Shown here in pieces: positions 1 to 7,581 of a stretch of DNA of 17,878 nt. Within the stretch, counting starts at the first letter, position 1. Each line of letters begins with the position of its first letter. The DNA is from SLRI01 sp964576715 (GTDB taxonomy: Bacteria > Pseudomonadota > Alphaproteobacteria > Geminicoccales > Geminicoccaceae). The DNA lies in the NCBI GenBank assembly GCA_964576715.1, contig CAZNWE010000076.1, positions 1-17,878 of the forward strand, written 5' to 3'. A model generated the notes under the pieces. It was not told the DNA's origin. It ran no database searches and worked only from the letters and a program-made list of their open reading frames with translations. The position numbers and the translations under genes are program-made.

Positions 1-111
1 CCCTACGACTTCGCCCGCTGCCGCTATCTCGGCCTTGAGCGCAACGGCACGCAGCTGCAACTCTTCGCCCCGGCCTACAAGCTGAAGACCGCCATGGTGC
101 TGGTCCGATGA
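1..111 (+). CDS. DDE transposase, C-terminal end only (partial at window edge)
   Basis: Frame 1 is open from the first base to a TGA at 109-111 and gives 36 residues. The reading has a YLGLERN element followed by a leucine-rich stretch and a YKLKTA ending. This resembles the C-terminus of IS4/IS5-type DDE transposases, which commonly end in a (R)YLGLxKN...L..A(Y/F)NL(R/K)R pattern. The catalytic core lies outside the window, so intactness cannot be judged. It sits beside a truncated dehydrogenase gene on the opposite strand, consistent with insertion or deletion by this element. The assignment rests on a short stretch and is moderate at best. Confidence 0.5.
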   Translation, partial: PYDFARCRYLGLERNGTQLQLFAPAYKLKTAMVLVR

Positions 112-253
112 GGGGGATTGAGGGGCGAGGTGTGCCCGATAAGCGGAAAATGGGGCGAAATGGCGTGATGTAGCCGACTGCGGGCGTTCTTCCGCGCGAA
201 AAAACACCCCCCGGAGACTGGACCAGACCGGTCGACACCCTCATGCAAAGGGC
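112..253. other. Non-coding tail after the transposase, probable IS right end
   Basis: No convincing gene is seen between the transposase stop and the end of the truncated dehydrogenase. An A6 tract lies near 200 beside a C-rich run. If the transposase belongs to a complete element, its right terminal repeat should lie here, perhaps ending near 253. The matching left end is outside the window, so no inverted repeat can be verified. Confidence 0.3.
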
Positions 254-858
254 TCAAACTAATCTTTCTTTTGGTTCAGGAGTCACCGCGCCAAAGGTCA
301 TCGGCAATGCTCTCCCGGGCCGCCATTTGGCAGATGCTGGCCGCTCGCGAATGTCCCGCCGCATTGCTCGAGCGACGCTCAGGGTGTGCAGCACGTCGCG
401 AAGCTCGCGGCCGGCCTCGACCATCGCGCGCATCTGGCGGAGCATCGGGTAGCCGCGGTAGTTGTGGGTCAGGCAGAAGACGAGGCCGGTGGCCGCCACC
501 CGCTCGGCGATCCGCCTGCCATCCTCCACCGTGTTGGCGAGGGGCTTGTCGCAGACGACGTGGGACCGGCATCCAGCGCCTCGAGGCAGAGGCGGGCGTG
601 GGAATTGTTGGGCGTGGCGATGGCGACGGCATCGAGCCCGCCCGCCTCGATCATCGCCCCGAGCGAGACGAAGCCCGAGAGGCCGAGCGCCTTGGCATCG
701 GCCAGCGCCTTGGCCGGATCGGACGAGAGCACCGCACCCCTGATCTTGAACCGGTCGTCGAGCCGGGCCGCCTTGCGCTGCACCGGACCGATGAGCGCGC
801 CTCGGCCGCCACCGACGAGGCCGAGGCGAACGCGCCGGTGGGGTGCTGTCGTGGCCAT
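254..858 (-). pseudogene. Gfo/Idh/MocA-family dehydrogenase, frameshifted and C-terminally truncated
   Basis: Starts at ATG 856-858, one base after the stop of the upstream isomerase-like gene, so probably translationally coupled. The first frame gives an N-terminal NAD(P)-binding Rossmann fold (GLVGGGRGALIG) and an AIATPNNSH segment typical of Gfo/Idh/MocA enzymes. The reading then shifts: VVCDKPLANTVEDGRR, containing the family's (E/D)KP motif, is in another frame. One base appears to be missing near 563-565. The second frame continues through THNYRGYPMLRQMRAMVEAG and then loses resemblance to the family, stopping at 254-256. About 200 residues remain of the usual 340-390, and nearly all of the C-terminal substrate domain is gone. 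An intact version would oxidise a sugar or cyclitol hydroxyl with NAD(P). The shift could be a sequencing error, but the missing C-terminus next to a transposase argues for real decay. Confidence 0.8.
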
Positions 859-859
859 C

Positions 860-1701
860 TCAGAGGCCCAAGGCCCGTCGGTTGCGCTCGCGGTCGACGC
901 CCTGGGCCTGCATGTTGGCATCGAACGCGCGCTCCTGGACCTGGATGATGTGCCGCCTGACCAGTTCGGCCCCCTCGGCCGCCCCCTGGTCCGGATGCTT
1001 GATGCAGCACTCCCACTCGACCACGGCCCAGCCCGCATAGTCGACTTCGGCGAGCTTGGCGAAGACAGCACCGAAGTCGATCTCGCCGTCGCCCGGGCTC
1101 CGGAACCGTCCGGCCCGGGTCGGCCAGTTCTGATACCCACCCCAATGCCCGGTCCGCGGTGACCTCCTGAACTCGGCATCCTTGACGTGGAAGGAGCGGA
1201 TGCGCTCGCCGTAGACGTCGATGAAGCCGACATAATCCATGCCCTGCAGATGCAGGTGCGAGGGGTCGTAGAGGATGTTGGCGCGCCGATGCTGGTCGAC
1301 CTTGTCGAGGAACATCTCGAAGGTGAGGCCATCGTGCAGGTCCTCGCCAGGGTGGATCTCGAAGCAGACATCGACCCCCACCTCGTCGAACGNNNNNNNN
1401 NNNNNNNNNNNNNNNNNNNNNNNNNNNNNNNNNNNNNNNNNNNNNNNNNNNNNNNNNNNNNNNNNNNNNNNNNNNNNNNNNNNNNNNNNNNNCCGGCGAG
1501 CAGACCCTTGACCTCGTCGCAATAGGCCTTGCTCTCGGCGGCCTTGGCGAGGTCGAGGATCGCAGGGTTGAACGTCGGCACCTGCACGCCCGAATAGCCC
1601 TTCTCGGCGGCCCAGGCGGCCAGCGTGTCGAACCGGTCGTAGGGCGGCACCGGTGCGATGAACTGGGCGAGGAAGACGGCCGGGCCCTGGATCGTGCGCA
1701 T
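860..1701 (-). CDS. Sugar phosphate isomerase/epimerase-like TIM-barrel protein (interrupted by assembly gap)
   Basis: Starts at ATG 1699-1701, overlapping the preceding stop by one base (TGATG), and ends with TGA at 860-862. The N-terminal part (about 70 residues, beginning MRTIQGPAVFLAQF) and the C-terminal part (about 177 residues) both resemble xylose-isomerase-like TIM-barrel (AP endonuclease 2 superfamily) proteins. Visible metal or active-site style motifs are FEIHPGEDLHDG, ILYDPSHLHLQGMD, FHVKDAEF and VVEWEC, which carry the Glu, Asp and His residues expected to bind a divalent metal. The two parts lie in different frames across a 100-N gap. Joined as written they give about 280 residues, whereas relatives run near 340-350, so the true gap is probably around 300 bp. 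Likely role: isomerisation or epimerisation of a keto-sugar or inosose-type intermediate. The exact substrate is unknown. Confidence 0.88.
1393..1492. other. Assembly gap of 100 Ns inside the isomerase-like gene
   Basis: Exactly 100 N characters, a conventional placeholder for a gap of unknown size. The flanking coding sequences belong to the same protein family but are out of phase across the 100 bases. The real gap length therefore differs from 100, and family length suggests about 300 bp. Confidence 0.97.
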
Positions 1702-2570
1702 CAGGCGAACGCCGCGTCGTGCTGTGGCGCCGGGGGAAGGTCGGCGTTCCGGTAGATGATCGCGTTCCGGAGCGCCATCGCCTGTTCGTGCGCGGCCCGC
1801 GCCGCTTCGTCCATGTCCGCCGTGGGCCGCGGCTCGTGGGCGAAATGGCCGTACCGATCCCGGCCCCGCGCCAACACGGCACTATCCGGCCCGACCAGTG
1901 GCCGGACGGCGGGGTCGACGAAGGTGATCACGTAGTTCACCCGCGGTCGGTCGCTCTGGTTCGGCCCCGAGCCGTGCGGCGTGTGGAGATGATGGAACGA
2001 GACCTCGCCGGCATCGATCTCGACCGCCACGGTGGTGGCCTCGTCGATCGCGAGGTCGATCGTCTCGCCCCGCGACAGGAGCTCACCCTCGGCCTTCAGG
2101 TCCCGGTGCCGGACCTGCCCCCGCCGATGCAGGCCAGGCGCCATTCGCATCGTCCCGTTCTCGAGGGTCGCGGGCGTCAGCGCCACCCAGGCACGGACCA
2201 CCTTTTCGGCGTCGTCCAGCTCGTAATTCGTCGAATCCTGGTGCCATGAGACATAAGACCCAGAGTGCGGCGCCTTCCAGAACACGCCCGACGACCAGAC
2301 CATGATATCGGGGCCAATGAGGCTCTCGACCGCATCCAAGAGGGCCGGCGCATGGCAGATCCGATCGGCCCAGGTGAAGAGCAGATGCGCCTTCAAGAGA
2401 TAGAGCTGGTGCTGCGGCTCGGCGTAGCGCCGGGGCACGTCGGAGCGGGTGAAGGCGAGGAAATCCTCGCCGAGCCCGAGTGCTTCTTCCCGCGGCATGA
2501 TCCGGTGCGGGAACAGAAAGCCGTCGCGACGATAGGCGTCGATCGCATCCGCTGACAACGAACCGGCCAT
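1701..2570 (-). CDS. Phytanoyl-CoA dioxygenase (PhyH)-family Fe(II)/2-oxoglutarate oxygenase
   Basis: A 289-residue protein starting at ATG 2568-2570. A strong AGGGGAGG ribosome site lies just upstream and overlaps the stop region of the preceding gene, which favours this start over longer readings. PhyH features are the N-terminal YRRDGFLF segment, the WHQDSTNY segment with the iron-binding H-x-D (His110, Asp112), and the distal TPHGSGPN segment (His199) followed by RPR (Arg210), which would bind 2-oxoglutarate. Length is normal for bacterial members. These soluble enzymes hydroxylate or oxidatively cleave small molecules using O2 and 2-oxoglutarate. In this operon the substrate is probably the imported compound or a breakdown product. 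Phytanoyl-CoA itself is unlikely, as no fatty-acid genes are nearby. Family call is firm; substrate unknown. Confidence 0.9.
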   Translation of the reverse strand: MAGSLSADAIDAYRRDGFLFPHRIMPREEALGLGEDFLAFTRSDVPRRYAEPQHQLYLLKAHLLFTWADRICHAPALLDAVESLIGPDIMVWSSGVFWKAPHSGSYVSWHQDSTNYELDDAEKVVRAWVALTPATLENGTMRMAPGLHRRGQVRHRDLKAEGELLSRGETIDLAIDEATTVAVEIDAGEVSFHHLHTPHGSGPNQSDRPRVNYVITFVDPAVRPLVGPDSAVLARGRDRYGHFAHEPRPTADMDEAARAAHEQAMALRNAIIYRNADLPPAPQHDAAFA

Positions 2571-2581
2571 GGCAACCTCCC

Positions 2582-3388
2582 CTAGGCTGGTAATCTCGGC
2601 GGGTCGAGAAAGGCGATCTGGGCCCGGGCCTGGTGCTGGATCATCGGCACCCCGCCGACCACCGTCCGCAAGCTCATCTGGCGCGCCGCCTGCATGAGCT
2701 CCGTGTCCCGCACGGCAATAATGTCGAAGAGCTGCATCGCAGGCTCCAGCGTGCCCGCGTCCATCGGCAGCGCGTCCTCGGGCTTGAGGCCCAGTGACGT
2801 GGTCTGGACGATCACCTCGTGGCCCGTGGCATCCGCCGGGCCCACCGTCACCGGGACATTGGGGAAGGCCTTCGCCACCTCGGCCGCCAGCGCCTCGGCC
2901 TTGCCAGCCGTCCGATTGGCGATGGTGAGCCGCGCCACCCCCGCCTTGGCCAGGGCAAAGGCGATGGCCCGGCCGGCACCGCCGGCACCGAGCATCAAGA
3001 CGGCCTTGCCCCGGGGCTCGATGCCGTTGGCGCGGGCCCCCTCGACGAGACCGAGCCCGTCGAACATGTCGCCCGCGAGCGAGCCGTCGGGCTCGATCCG
3101 CACCGTATTCGCAGTGCCGGTGAGCCTCGCACCCGTGCCCAGCGTCTTGCACATCCGGCACATCGCCGGCTTGTGCGGGATGGTGACGATGAAGCCCTTG
3201 AGATTGCGGATCGCCACGAGCCTGGGGACCAGGTCCTCGAGCTCCTGCGGCAGCACATGAAACGGCACGATGAAGCCGTCCCGCCCCTCCGCCTCGAAGA
3301 TCGGGTTCATGAACTCGGGGGCCCGGACATGGGCCACCGGATGGGCGAGGATCGCGTAAAGTGCTGTCTTGCCTGACGGTTGGCGCAT
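2582..3388 (-). CDS. Shikimate/quinate dehydrogenase-like oxidoreductase, probably not acting on shikimate
   Basis: A 268-residue protein with ATG at 3386-3388, a GAGGAAA ribosome site, and 12 bases from the upstream stop. It has the full AroE layout: N-terminal substrate domain, catalytic Lys73 in VTIPHK, ANT at 93-95, a catalytic-type Asp110 in GDMFDG, a nucleotide-binding GAGGAG at 134-139, ANRT, and a C-terminal MIQHQA helix. Two features depart from AroE. The Ser-x-Ser pair that holds the shikimate carboxylate (HSxSP in typical enzymes) reads HVRAP here, with Val21 and Ala23. The usual NTDG reads MFDG. The catalytic Lys/Asp pair remains, so it is probably an active NAD(P)-dependent alcohol dehydrogenase with a different cyclic substrate. 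Its place in a transport and catabolism operon also argues against aromatic amino acid synthesis. Confidence 0.88.
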   Translation of the reverse strand: MRQPSGKTALYAILAHPVAHVRAPEFMNPIFEAEGRDGFIVPFHVLPQELEDLVPRLVAIRNLKGFIVTIPHKPAMCRMCKTLGTGARLTGTANTVRIEPDGSLAGDMFDGLGLVEGARANGIEPRGKAVLMLGAGGAGRAIAFALAKAGVARLTIANRTAGKAEALAAEVAKAFPNVPVTVGPADATGHEVIVQTTSLGLKPEDALPMDAGTLEPAMQLFDIIAVRDTELMQAARQMSLRTVVGGVPMIQHQARAQIAFLDPPRLPA

Positions 3389-3400
3389 CGGTTTCCTCGT

Positions 3401-4258
3401 TCAGCCGTTGAAACGGGGTTCGGGCATGCCGGCGACGCCGACGTCGATCGCGAAGATGCCGCCGGCCAGGGGCTCAGGTGCCTCCAGGTGCTCGGCGGCG
3501 GTGGTGATGAAGAGGGTGCGCAAGTCGCTGCCGCCGAAGGCGCACATCGTGACCTGGCTCACCGGCAGGCGCAGCTCGCGGTCGATGCGGCCGTCGGGTG
3601 TGAAGCGGATGACACGGCTGCCCCTGAACCTGGCACTCCAGTAGCAGCCATCGGTATCGACTGCGGCCCCATCCGGCCGGCCGAGCTCGTCGCCCGTCTC
3701 GAGCCAGAGCCGCCGGTTCCAGGCGGCACCCTCATCGATGTCGTAGTCGAAGGCAAAGACCCGGCCCTGCCGGCTGTCCGACCAATACATGAGGCGATCG
3801 TCCGGGCTGAAGGCGAGGCCGTTGCCGACCAGCGCATGATCCGCCAGGAGCCGCACGCCACGGCCCGGATCGAGCTGCCAAAGTGCTCCTTGCGGCACCG
3901 TCCGCGGCTCGTGCATCGAGCTCGCGAGAAACCGCCCGCGCCGGTCGCAGCGGCCGTCATTGAAGCGGTTCGCCGCCCGGTCAGCCTCGGGCTCGGCAAT
4001 CGGCGTGACCTCGCTCGTGGCTGGATCGAAGCGGCAAAAGCCGTGCTCCATGGCGAGCACCAGCCCGCCCGCCCGGGCGAGAGCGAAACAGCCGACCCGG
4101 CCGGGTGCCACGAAGACCTCGTCCCTGCCGGTCGCCGGATCGAGGCAGTGCACCGTGCGAGCGGGGATATCGGTCCACCAGAGCCGTTGGCGCTCCCCGT
4201 CCCAGACGGGGCTCTCGGCGCAGTCGGTCCTGGCATCGAGCACGAGATCGGGCGTCAT
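3401..4258 (-). CDS. SMP-30/gluconolactonase-family lactonase
   Basis: A 285-residue protein. The chosen start, ATG 4256-4258, overlaps the upstream permease stop by four bases (ATGA). The much longer open frame upstream is the shadow of that permease gene. Typical SMP-30 features: Glu15 in AESPVWD, Asn100 in RFNDGR, Asn146 in GNGLAFSPD and Asp196 in RPDGAAVD. Glu15, Asn146 and Asp196 match the divalent-metal ligands, and Asn100 the substrate site. The fold is a six-bladed beta-propeller, with no signal peptide and so cytoplasmic. Members hydrolyse aldonolactones made by sugar dehydrogenases. Here it most likely opens a lactone formed by one of the cluster's oxidoreductases. Confidence 0.93.
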   Translation of the reverse strand: MTPDLVLDARTDCAESPVWDGERQRLWWTDIPARTVHCLDPATGRDEVFVAPGRVGCFALARAGGLVLAMEHGFCRFDPATSEVTPIAEPEADRAANRFNDGRCDRRGRFLASSMHEPRTVPQGALWQLDPGRGVRLLADHALVGNGLAFSPDDRLMYWSDSRQGRVFAFDYDIDEGAAWNRRLWLETGDELGRPDGAAVDTDGCYWSARFRGSRVIRFTPDGRIDRELRLPVSQVTMCAFGGSDLRTLFITTAAEHLEAPEPLAGGIFAIDVGVAGMPEPRFNG

Positions 4259-5097
4259 CCCTTGATCGCTCCCGCCGTCATGCCCTGGATCAAGAAGCGC
4301 CGGACCACGATCGAGAAGACCAGCACGGGCAGCATCACCATGGTCCCGCCAGCGGCGATCCGGCCCCAGGCCCAGCCCTCGTAGTCCATGAAGTTGACGA
4401 TGGCGACCGGTGCGGTCGTCGCCTCGGTTCGCGTCAGGATCAGGGCGAAGAAGAAGTCGTTCCAGGAATAGAGAAAGCAGAGAATGGCGGTCGCAGCCAG
4501 CCCCGGCCCCGAAAGCGGCAGGATGATCTTGGTGAACCCCTGCCACAAGCTCGCCCCGTCGATCCAGGCCGCCTCCTCGAGCGCCCGCGGTGTCGCGTCG
4601 AAGAAGCTGCGCATCAGCCAGATGACGAGCGACAGGTTGAAGGTGAGATAGATGAGGATGAGGCCGAGCTTGGAATCCAGAAGACCGATATGCCGGTAGG
4701 CGAGGAAATAGGGGATGGTGAAGGCGATGGGCGGGGCCATGCGGGAGGCCAGGATCAGGATGCTGAGCTGCCCCGACCGCCGCATCGGCAGGCGGGACAA
4801 AGCATAGGCCCCGGGCACGCCGAGCACGATGGCGATCACCGTGGAGCCGACGCTGGTGACGAGGCTGTTCCAGAAGCTTTTCGGGAAATCGCCCTGCCAG
4901 AGCTCGGTATAGTTCTCGATGGTGGGCGTGAAGAACCAGGAGGGCGGCCACGCGAAGATCTCCTCCACGGTCTTCAACGACATCACGATGAGCCAGATGA
5001 ACGGCAGCATCACCATGACGACCAGTACCAAGACCAGCACATGCAGCCAGAACCGCTGCCAGCGGAGCTGCGACTGGTAGTTGACACTAGTCGACAC
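4255..5097 (-). CDS. Sugar ABC transporter permease, MalG/UgpE type
   Basis: A 280-residue inner-membrane protein starting with GTG at 5095-5097 and overlapping the previous permease by 11 bases. It has six predicted membrane segments. The first (WLHVLVLVLVVMVMLPFIWL) is followed by SLKTVEEIFAWPP and then PTIENY, the usual start of the carbohydrate-uptake MalG group. The cytoplasmic EAA loop (EEAAWIDGASLWQGFTKIILP), which docks the ATPase, is intact. It pairs with the next permease upstream to form the channel. The C-terminal RRFLIQGMTAGAIKG is characteristic of this group. Substrate is probably a sugar, polyol or glycoside-like compound. Confidence 0.95.
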   Translation of the reverse strand: MSTSVNYQSQLRWQRFWLHVLVLVLVVMVMLPFIWLIVMSLKTVEEIFAWPPSWFFTPTIENYTELWQGDFPKSFWNSLVTSVGSTVIAIVLGVPGAYALSRLPMRRSGQLSILILASRMAPPIAFTIPYFLAYRHIGLLDSKLGLILIYLTFNLSLVIWLMRSFFDATPRALEEAAWIDGASLWQGFTKIILPLSGPGLAATAILCFLYSWNDFFFALILTRTEATTAPVAIVNFMDYEGWAWGRIAAGGTMVMLPVLVFSIVVRRFLIQGMTAGAIKG

Positions 5098-6037
5098 GGT
5101 GCCCCCAGCCGACGAGGCGAATAATGGCCCACGAAAGGACTACGGTGATCGTCACCAGCACCACGGTGATCGCACTCGAGTAGCCGAGATAGGAGAAGTT
5201 GAAGGCCTGCCGGAACGAATAGTAGTTCGTGACCTCGGTCACCGTGCCCGGCCCGCCATCGGTCAGGATGTAGATGAGCGGAAAGGCCTTGATGCTGTCG
5301 ACGAGCCGAAAGAGGGCGGCCACCAGGAGAACGCCCTTGAGGTAGGGCAGGGTGACATAGAGTGTGGTCTGCAGCACCGTCGCACCGTCGACCTTGGCGG
5401 CCTCGATATATTCCGACGGCATCATCTGCAGGGAGGCCAGGACCATCAGCATGACGAAGGGGAACCACTCCCAGACATCAGCGATGACGATGGCGGTGAG
5501 CGCCCACTCGGGGGAGGTGATCAAGGACGGAACGACGAAGCCCATGGTCTCGAGGGCCCAGTGCATCGGGCTGATGTCGGGCGTGTAGATCACCTTCCAG
5601 ATGATGGCGACGACGATCGGCGGCAGGACCATCGGGATCAGGAAGATCGTGCGCAAAGCCAAGAGGAGCTTCGAGCTCGTGTTGAGCAGCAGCGCGAAGA
5701 GAAAGCCCAGAACGACCTGCAGCGCCACCGACCAGAACGACAGCTTGGCCTGCACCCAAAGCGAGTTGTGCAGCCGCTCATCGCCGAGCGCGAAGCCGTA
5801 CTGCGCGAACGGCCGCGAGAAATCCCAGGCGGTCTCGGGCCGCGTCAGGTCGAGCGGCGTGAAGCTGACGATCAGGAGATAGAGGGTCGGCAGCAGGGTC
5901 ACGACGCAGAGTGCGGCCAAGGCCGGCAGCAGGAGGTAGTCGAAGAAGCGCTGCTGCTGCTGCGCGAAGCCACGCGTTGGCCCCGCGGCCGGGCGGCCCG
6001 CGTGCTTCGCCGCGATGACGCCGCCCGCCCCAGCCAT
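5087..6037 (-). CDS. Sugar ABC transporter permease, MalF/UgpA type
   Basis: A 316-residue inner-membrane protein starting at ATG 6035-6037, two bases after the binding-protein stop. A Gln-rich, soluble N-terminal tail (to about residue 30) precedes six membrane helices. The first is LLLPALAALCVVTLLPTLYLL followed by SFTPLDL. The EAA loop (EYIEAAKVDGATVLQTTLYV) near the C-terminal third is intact, as is the LTDGGPGTVTEVTNYY segment typical of carbohydrate-uptake MalF-group permeases. It forms a heterodimer with the MalG-type subunit encoded next. No ATPase gene follows in the operon. Confidence 0.95.
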   Translation of the reverse strand: MAGAGGVIAAKHAGRPAAGPTRGFAQQQQRFFDYLLLPALAALCVVTLLPTLYLLIVSFTPLDLTRPETAWDFSRPFAQYGFALGDERLHNSLWVQAKLSFWSVALQVVLGFLFALLLNTSSKLLLALRTIFLIPMVLPPIVVAIIWKVIYTPDISPMHWALETMGFVVPSLITSPEWALTAIVIADVWEWFPFVMLMVLASLQMMPSEYIEAAKVDGATVLQTTLYVTLPYLKGVLLVAALFRLVDSIKAFPLIYILTDGGPGTVTEVTNYYSFRQAFNFSYLGYSSAITVVLVTITVVLSWAIIRLVGWGHRVD

Positions 6038-6039
6038 AC

Positions 6040-7434
6040 CTAGTTGGCGTCGATCTCGACGCCGGACCGCTCGAGGTCGGCGACCGCCGCCGCCTGTGCC
6101 TCGGCCATCGCCTCGGCACCTGTGGCCTGGCCGGTCGCGACCTTCTCGATGGCAATGTTGATCTTGTCACCGACCTGCGGGAACTGTGGCACGGTGCGGT
6201 ACTTCATGTAGCCGGTCTCGCCACCGAGTTCGAGGGTCTCGAGGTAGAGCGAGGCCACGTCCTGACCGTTCAGGGTCAAGGTCTCCTTGAAGAGCTCGGT
6301 GTCGATGATCGACCGGCGGCAGATGCTCGGATAGCCGTGGTCCTGCAGCATCCGGAGCGTGAGGTCCTTGCCCACCGCCCACTTGATGAACTCCCAGGCG
6401 GCCTCCTTGTTGCGCGAGCCCACCGGAATGCCGAAGCCGTGACTGTTGGAGCCCGGGAAGGCACCGGCGGGGCCGGCCGGTACCGGCCCGTAGCGCACCG
6501 TGTCGGCAACCCGGCTGTCCGGGTCCTTCGAGAGCGGCACCATCCAGGTGATCGCCTGGGTGCGGATGTTCGCCCGCCCGGTCTTTTGCGACTGCATCGA
6601 CTGGTCGTCGGTGAAGGAGAGGACACCCGAGGGCCCGTACTCGCGCAGTAGCCGGCCGTAGAACTCTGCGGCCTCCGCGGCCTCGGGCGTGTTCCAGGTG
6701 GGCGTGAGGTTGCCGGGCGGGTCCTTGAACACCTGGCCACCGAATCCCATCAGGTATGGGATCCAGTTCCAGTGATGCAGCTTGTCGGCGGTGAAGGGGG
6801 CCACCCGCTCCATGCCCTTCGTCATCTCGCAGACGTTCATCAGCTCGTCGAAGGTGGTCGGGAGAGCCAACCCCTTCTGCTCGAGCAGATCGGCCCTGGC
6901 CGCCCCCATGATCATCGCCCCGGCTTCCCAGGGAAAGCCGTGGATGTTGCCCTCGGCATCCTGCAGCGACGCCATGGTGCCGCCGACGAAATCGTCAGGC
7001 GCCCAGTCATCCGGCGTGAGGTTCGCATCCTCGAGATAAGGCTGCAGGTTCTCGACCCAGCCGGCACCGATCCAGCGGCCGGAATAGATGAAGGTGACGT
7101 TGATGACGTCCAAGGCGCTGCCCTGGGTCGAGAGCTCGAGGTCGGTGCGCTGGTTGAAGACCGGGAACGCATTGGTCTCGAAATTGACCCGCATCCCCGT
7201 CGCTTCCTCGAACTCGGGGAGGTAGTTCTCGAGATAGCCGAAAAACGTGCTGGCAAAGGAGGCACCCTGCAGGGTCACGCCTTCGAAGGGCTTGGCCTGG
7301 CCGCGCACGGCCGGTGCGCGCAAGCCCACCGCCAGGGCGGCCGAGCCGAAGAGTGCCCCCTCGAGCAGGCGGCGACGGTGCAGGCCGGCGGCCCCTATGG
7401 TGGCGATGGCGCCCGCGGAACGGCTCGATTGCAT
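6040..7434 (-). CDS. Sugar ABC transporter periplasmic binding protein, Tat-type signal
   Basis: A 464-residue protein starting at ATG 7432-7434 with an AGGGAG ribosome site about eight bases upstream. The N-terminus has HRRRLLEG (residues 19-26), then a hydrophobic segment and an AVRGQA site near residue 47. This looks like a twin-arginine signal, suggesting export of a folded protein. The mature part is a solute-binding protein of the carbohydrate family 1 type, with EEATGMRVNFE near the start, FTADKLHHWNW in the middle and a GSNSHGFGIPVGSRNKEAAWEFIKW segment typical of the C-terminal lobe. It is first in the operon, directly downstream of the putative LacI operator. It would capture the substrate and deliver it to the two permeases that follow. 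Confidence 0.95.
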   Translation of the reverse strand: MQSSRSAGAIATIGAAGLHRRRLLEGALFGSAALAVGLRAPAVRGQAKPFEGVTLQGASFASTFFGYLENYLPEFEEATGMRVNFETNAFPVFNQRTDLELSTQGSALDVINVTFIYSGRWIGAGWVENLQPYLEDANLTPDDWAPDDFVGGTMASLQDAEGNIHGFPWEAGAMIMGAARADLLEQKGLALPTTFDELMNVCEMTKGMERVAPFTADKLHHWNWIPYLMGFGGQVFKDPPGNLTPTWNTPEAAEAAEFYGRLLREYGPSGVLSFTDDQSMQSQKTGRANIRTQAITWMVPLSKDPDSRVADTVRYGPVPAGPAGAFPGSNSHGFGIPVGSRNKEAAWEFIKWAVGKDLTLRMLQDHGYPSICRRSIIDTELFKETLTLNGQDVASLYLETLELGGETGYMKYRTVPQFPQVGDKINIAIEKVATGQATGAEAMAEAQAAAVADLERSGVEIDAN

Positions 7435-7581
7435 GGCTCGTCTCCCTGATCCTTAACGATCGTCCGGCGTTTTGACGTTTCGCTTGCCTTGCCGGCAGTT
7501 GTGGTTGCAGGGTACACAAAGTGAGCGTTAACGCAACGCTCATTTCATCGCCGCCAAAGACGGAAAGGTGGACCAGACCCA
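7435..7581. promoter_or_regulatory. Divergent promoter region between transport operon and LacI gene
   Basis: A 147-bp intergenic region drives both directions. A possible minus-strand promoter reads TTGCGT, 16 bases, TACCCT, overlapping the operator at 7522-7542. A possible plus-strand promoter has TTGCCG at 7489-7494 and TACACA at 7513-7518 (spacing 18). Both are weak matches to the sigma-70 consensus and are suggestions only. A second small palindrome, ACGATCGT, lies at 7456-7463, 21 bases before the binding-protein start. Confidence 0.5.
7522..7542. promoter_or_regulatory. Putative LacI-family operator (perfect inverted repeat)
   Basis: The arms TGAGCGTT (7522-7529) and AACGCTCA (7535-7542) are perfect inverted complements around a 5-base spacer. 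A 10-base palindrome GCGTTAACGC (7525-7534) is nested within. It lies 39 bases before the LacI-family start and 87 bases before the binding-protein start. Binding there could repress both directions, with relief by the imported compound or a metabolite. The regulator-site link is inferred from position. Confidence 0.7.

Noticed and set aside
219..229. The 11-base string TGGACCAGACC occurs here and at 7569-7579
   Set aside because: Considered as a shared operator, but an 11-base match is expected by chance in a window this size and the string is not palindromic.
4105..6043. Two long plus-strand open frames opposite the sugar permeases
   Set aside because: Asp/Glu/Arg/His-rich shadows of hydrophobic genes, with no recognisable domains.
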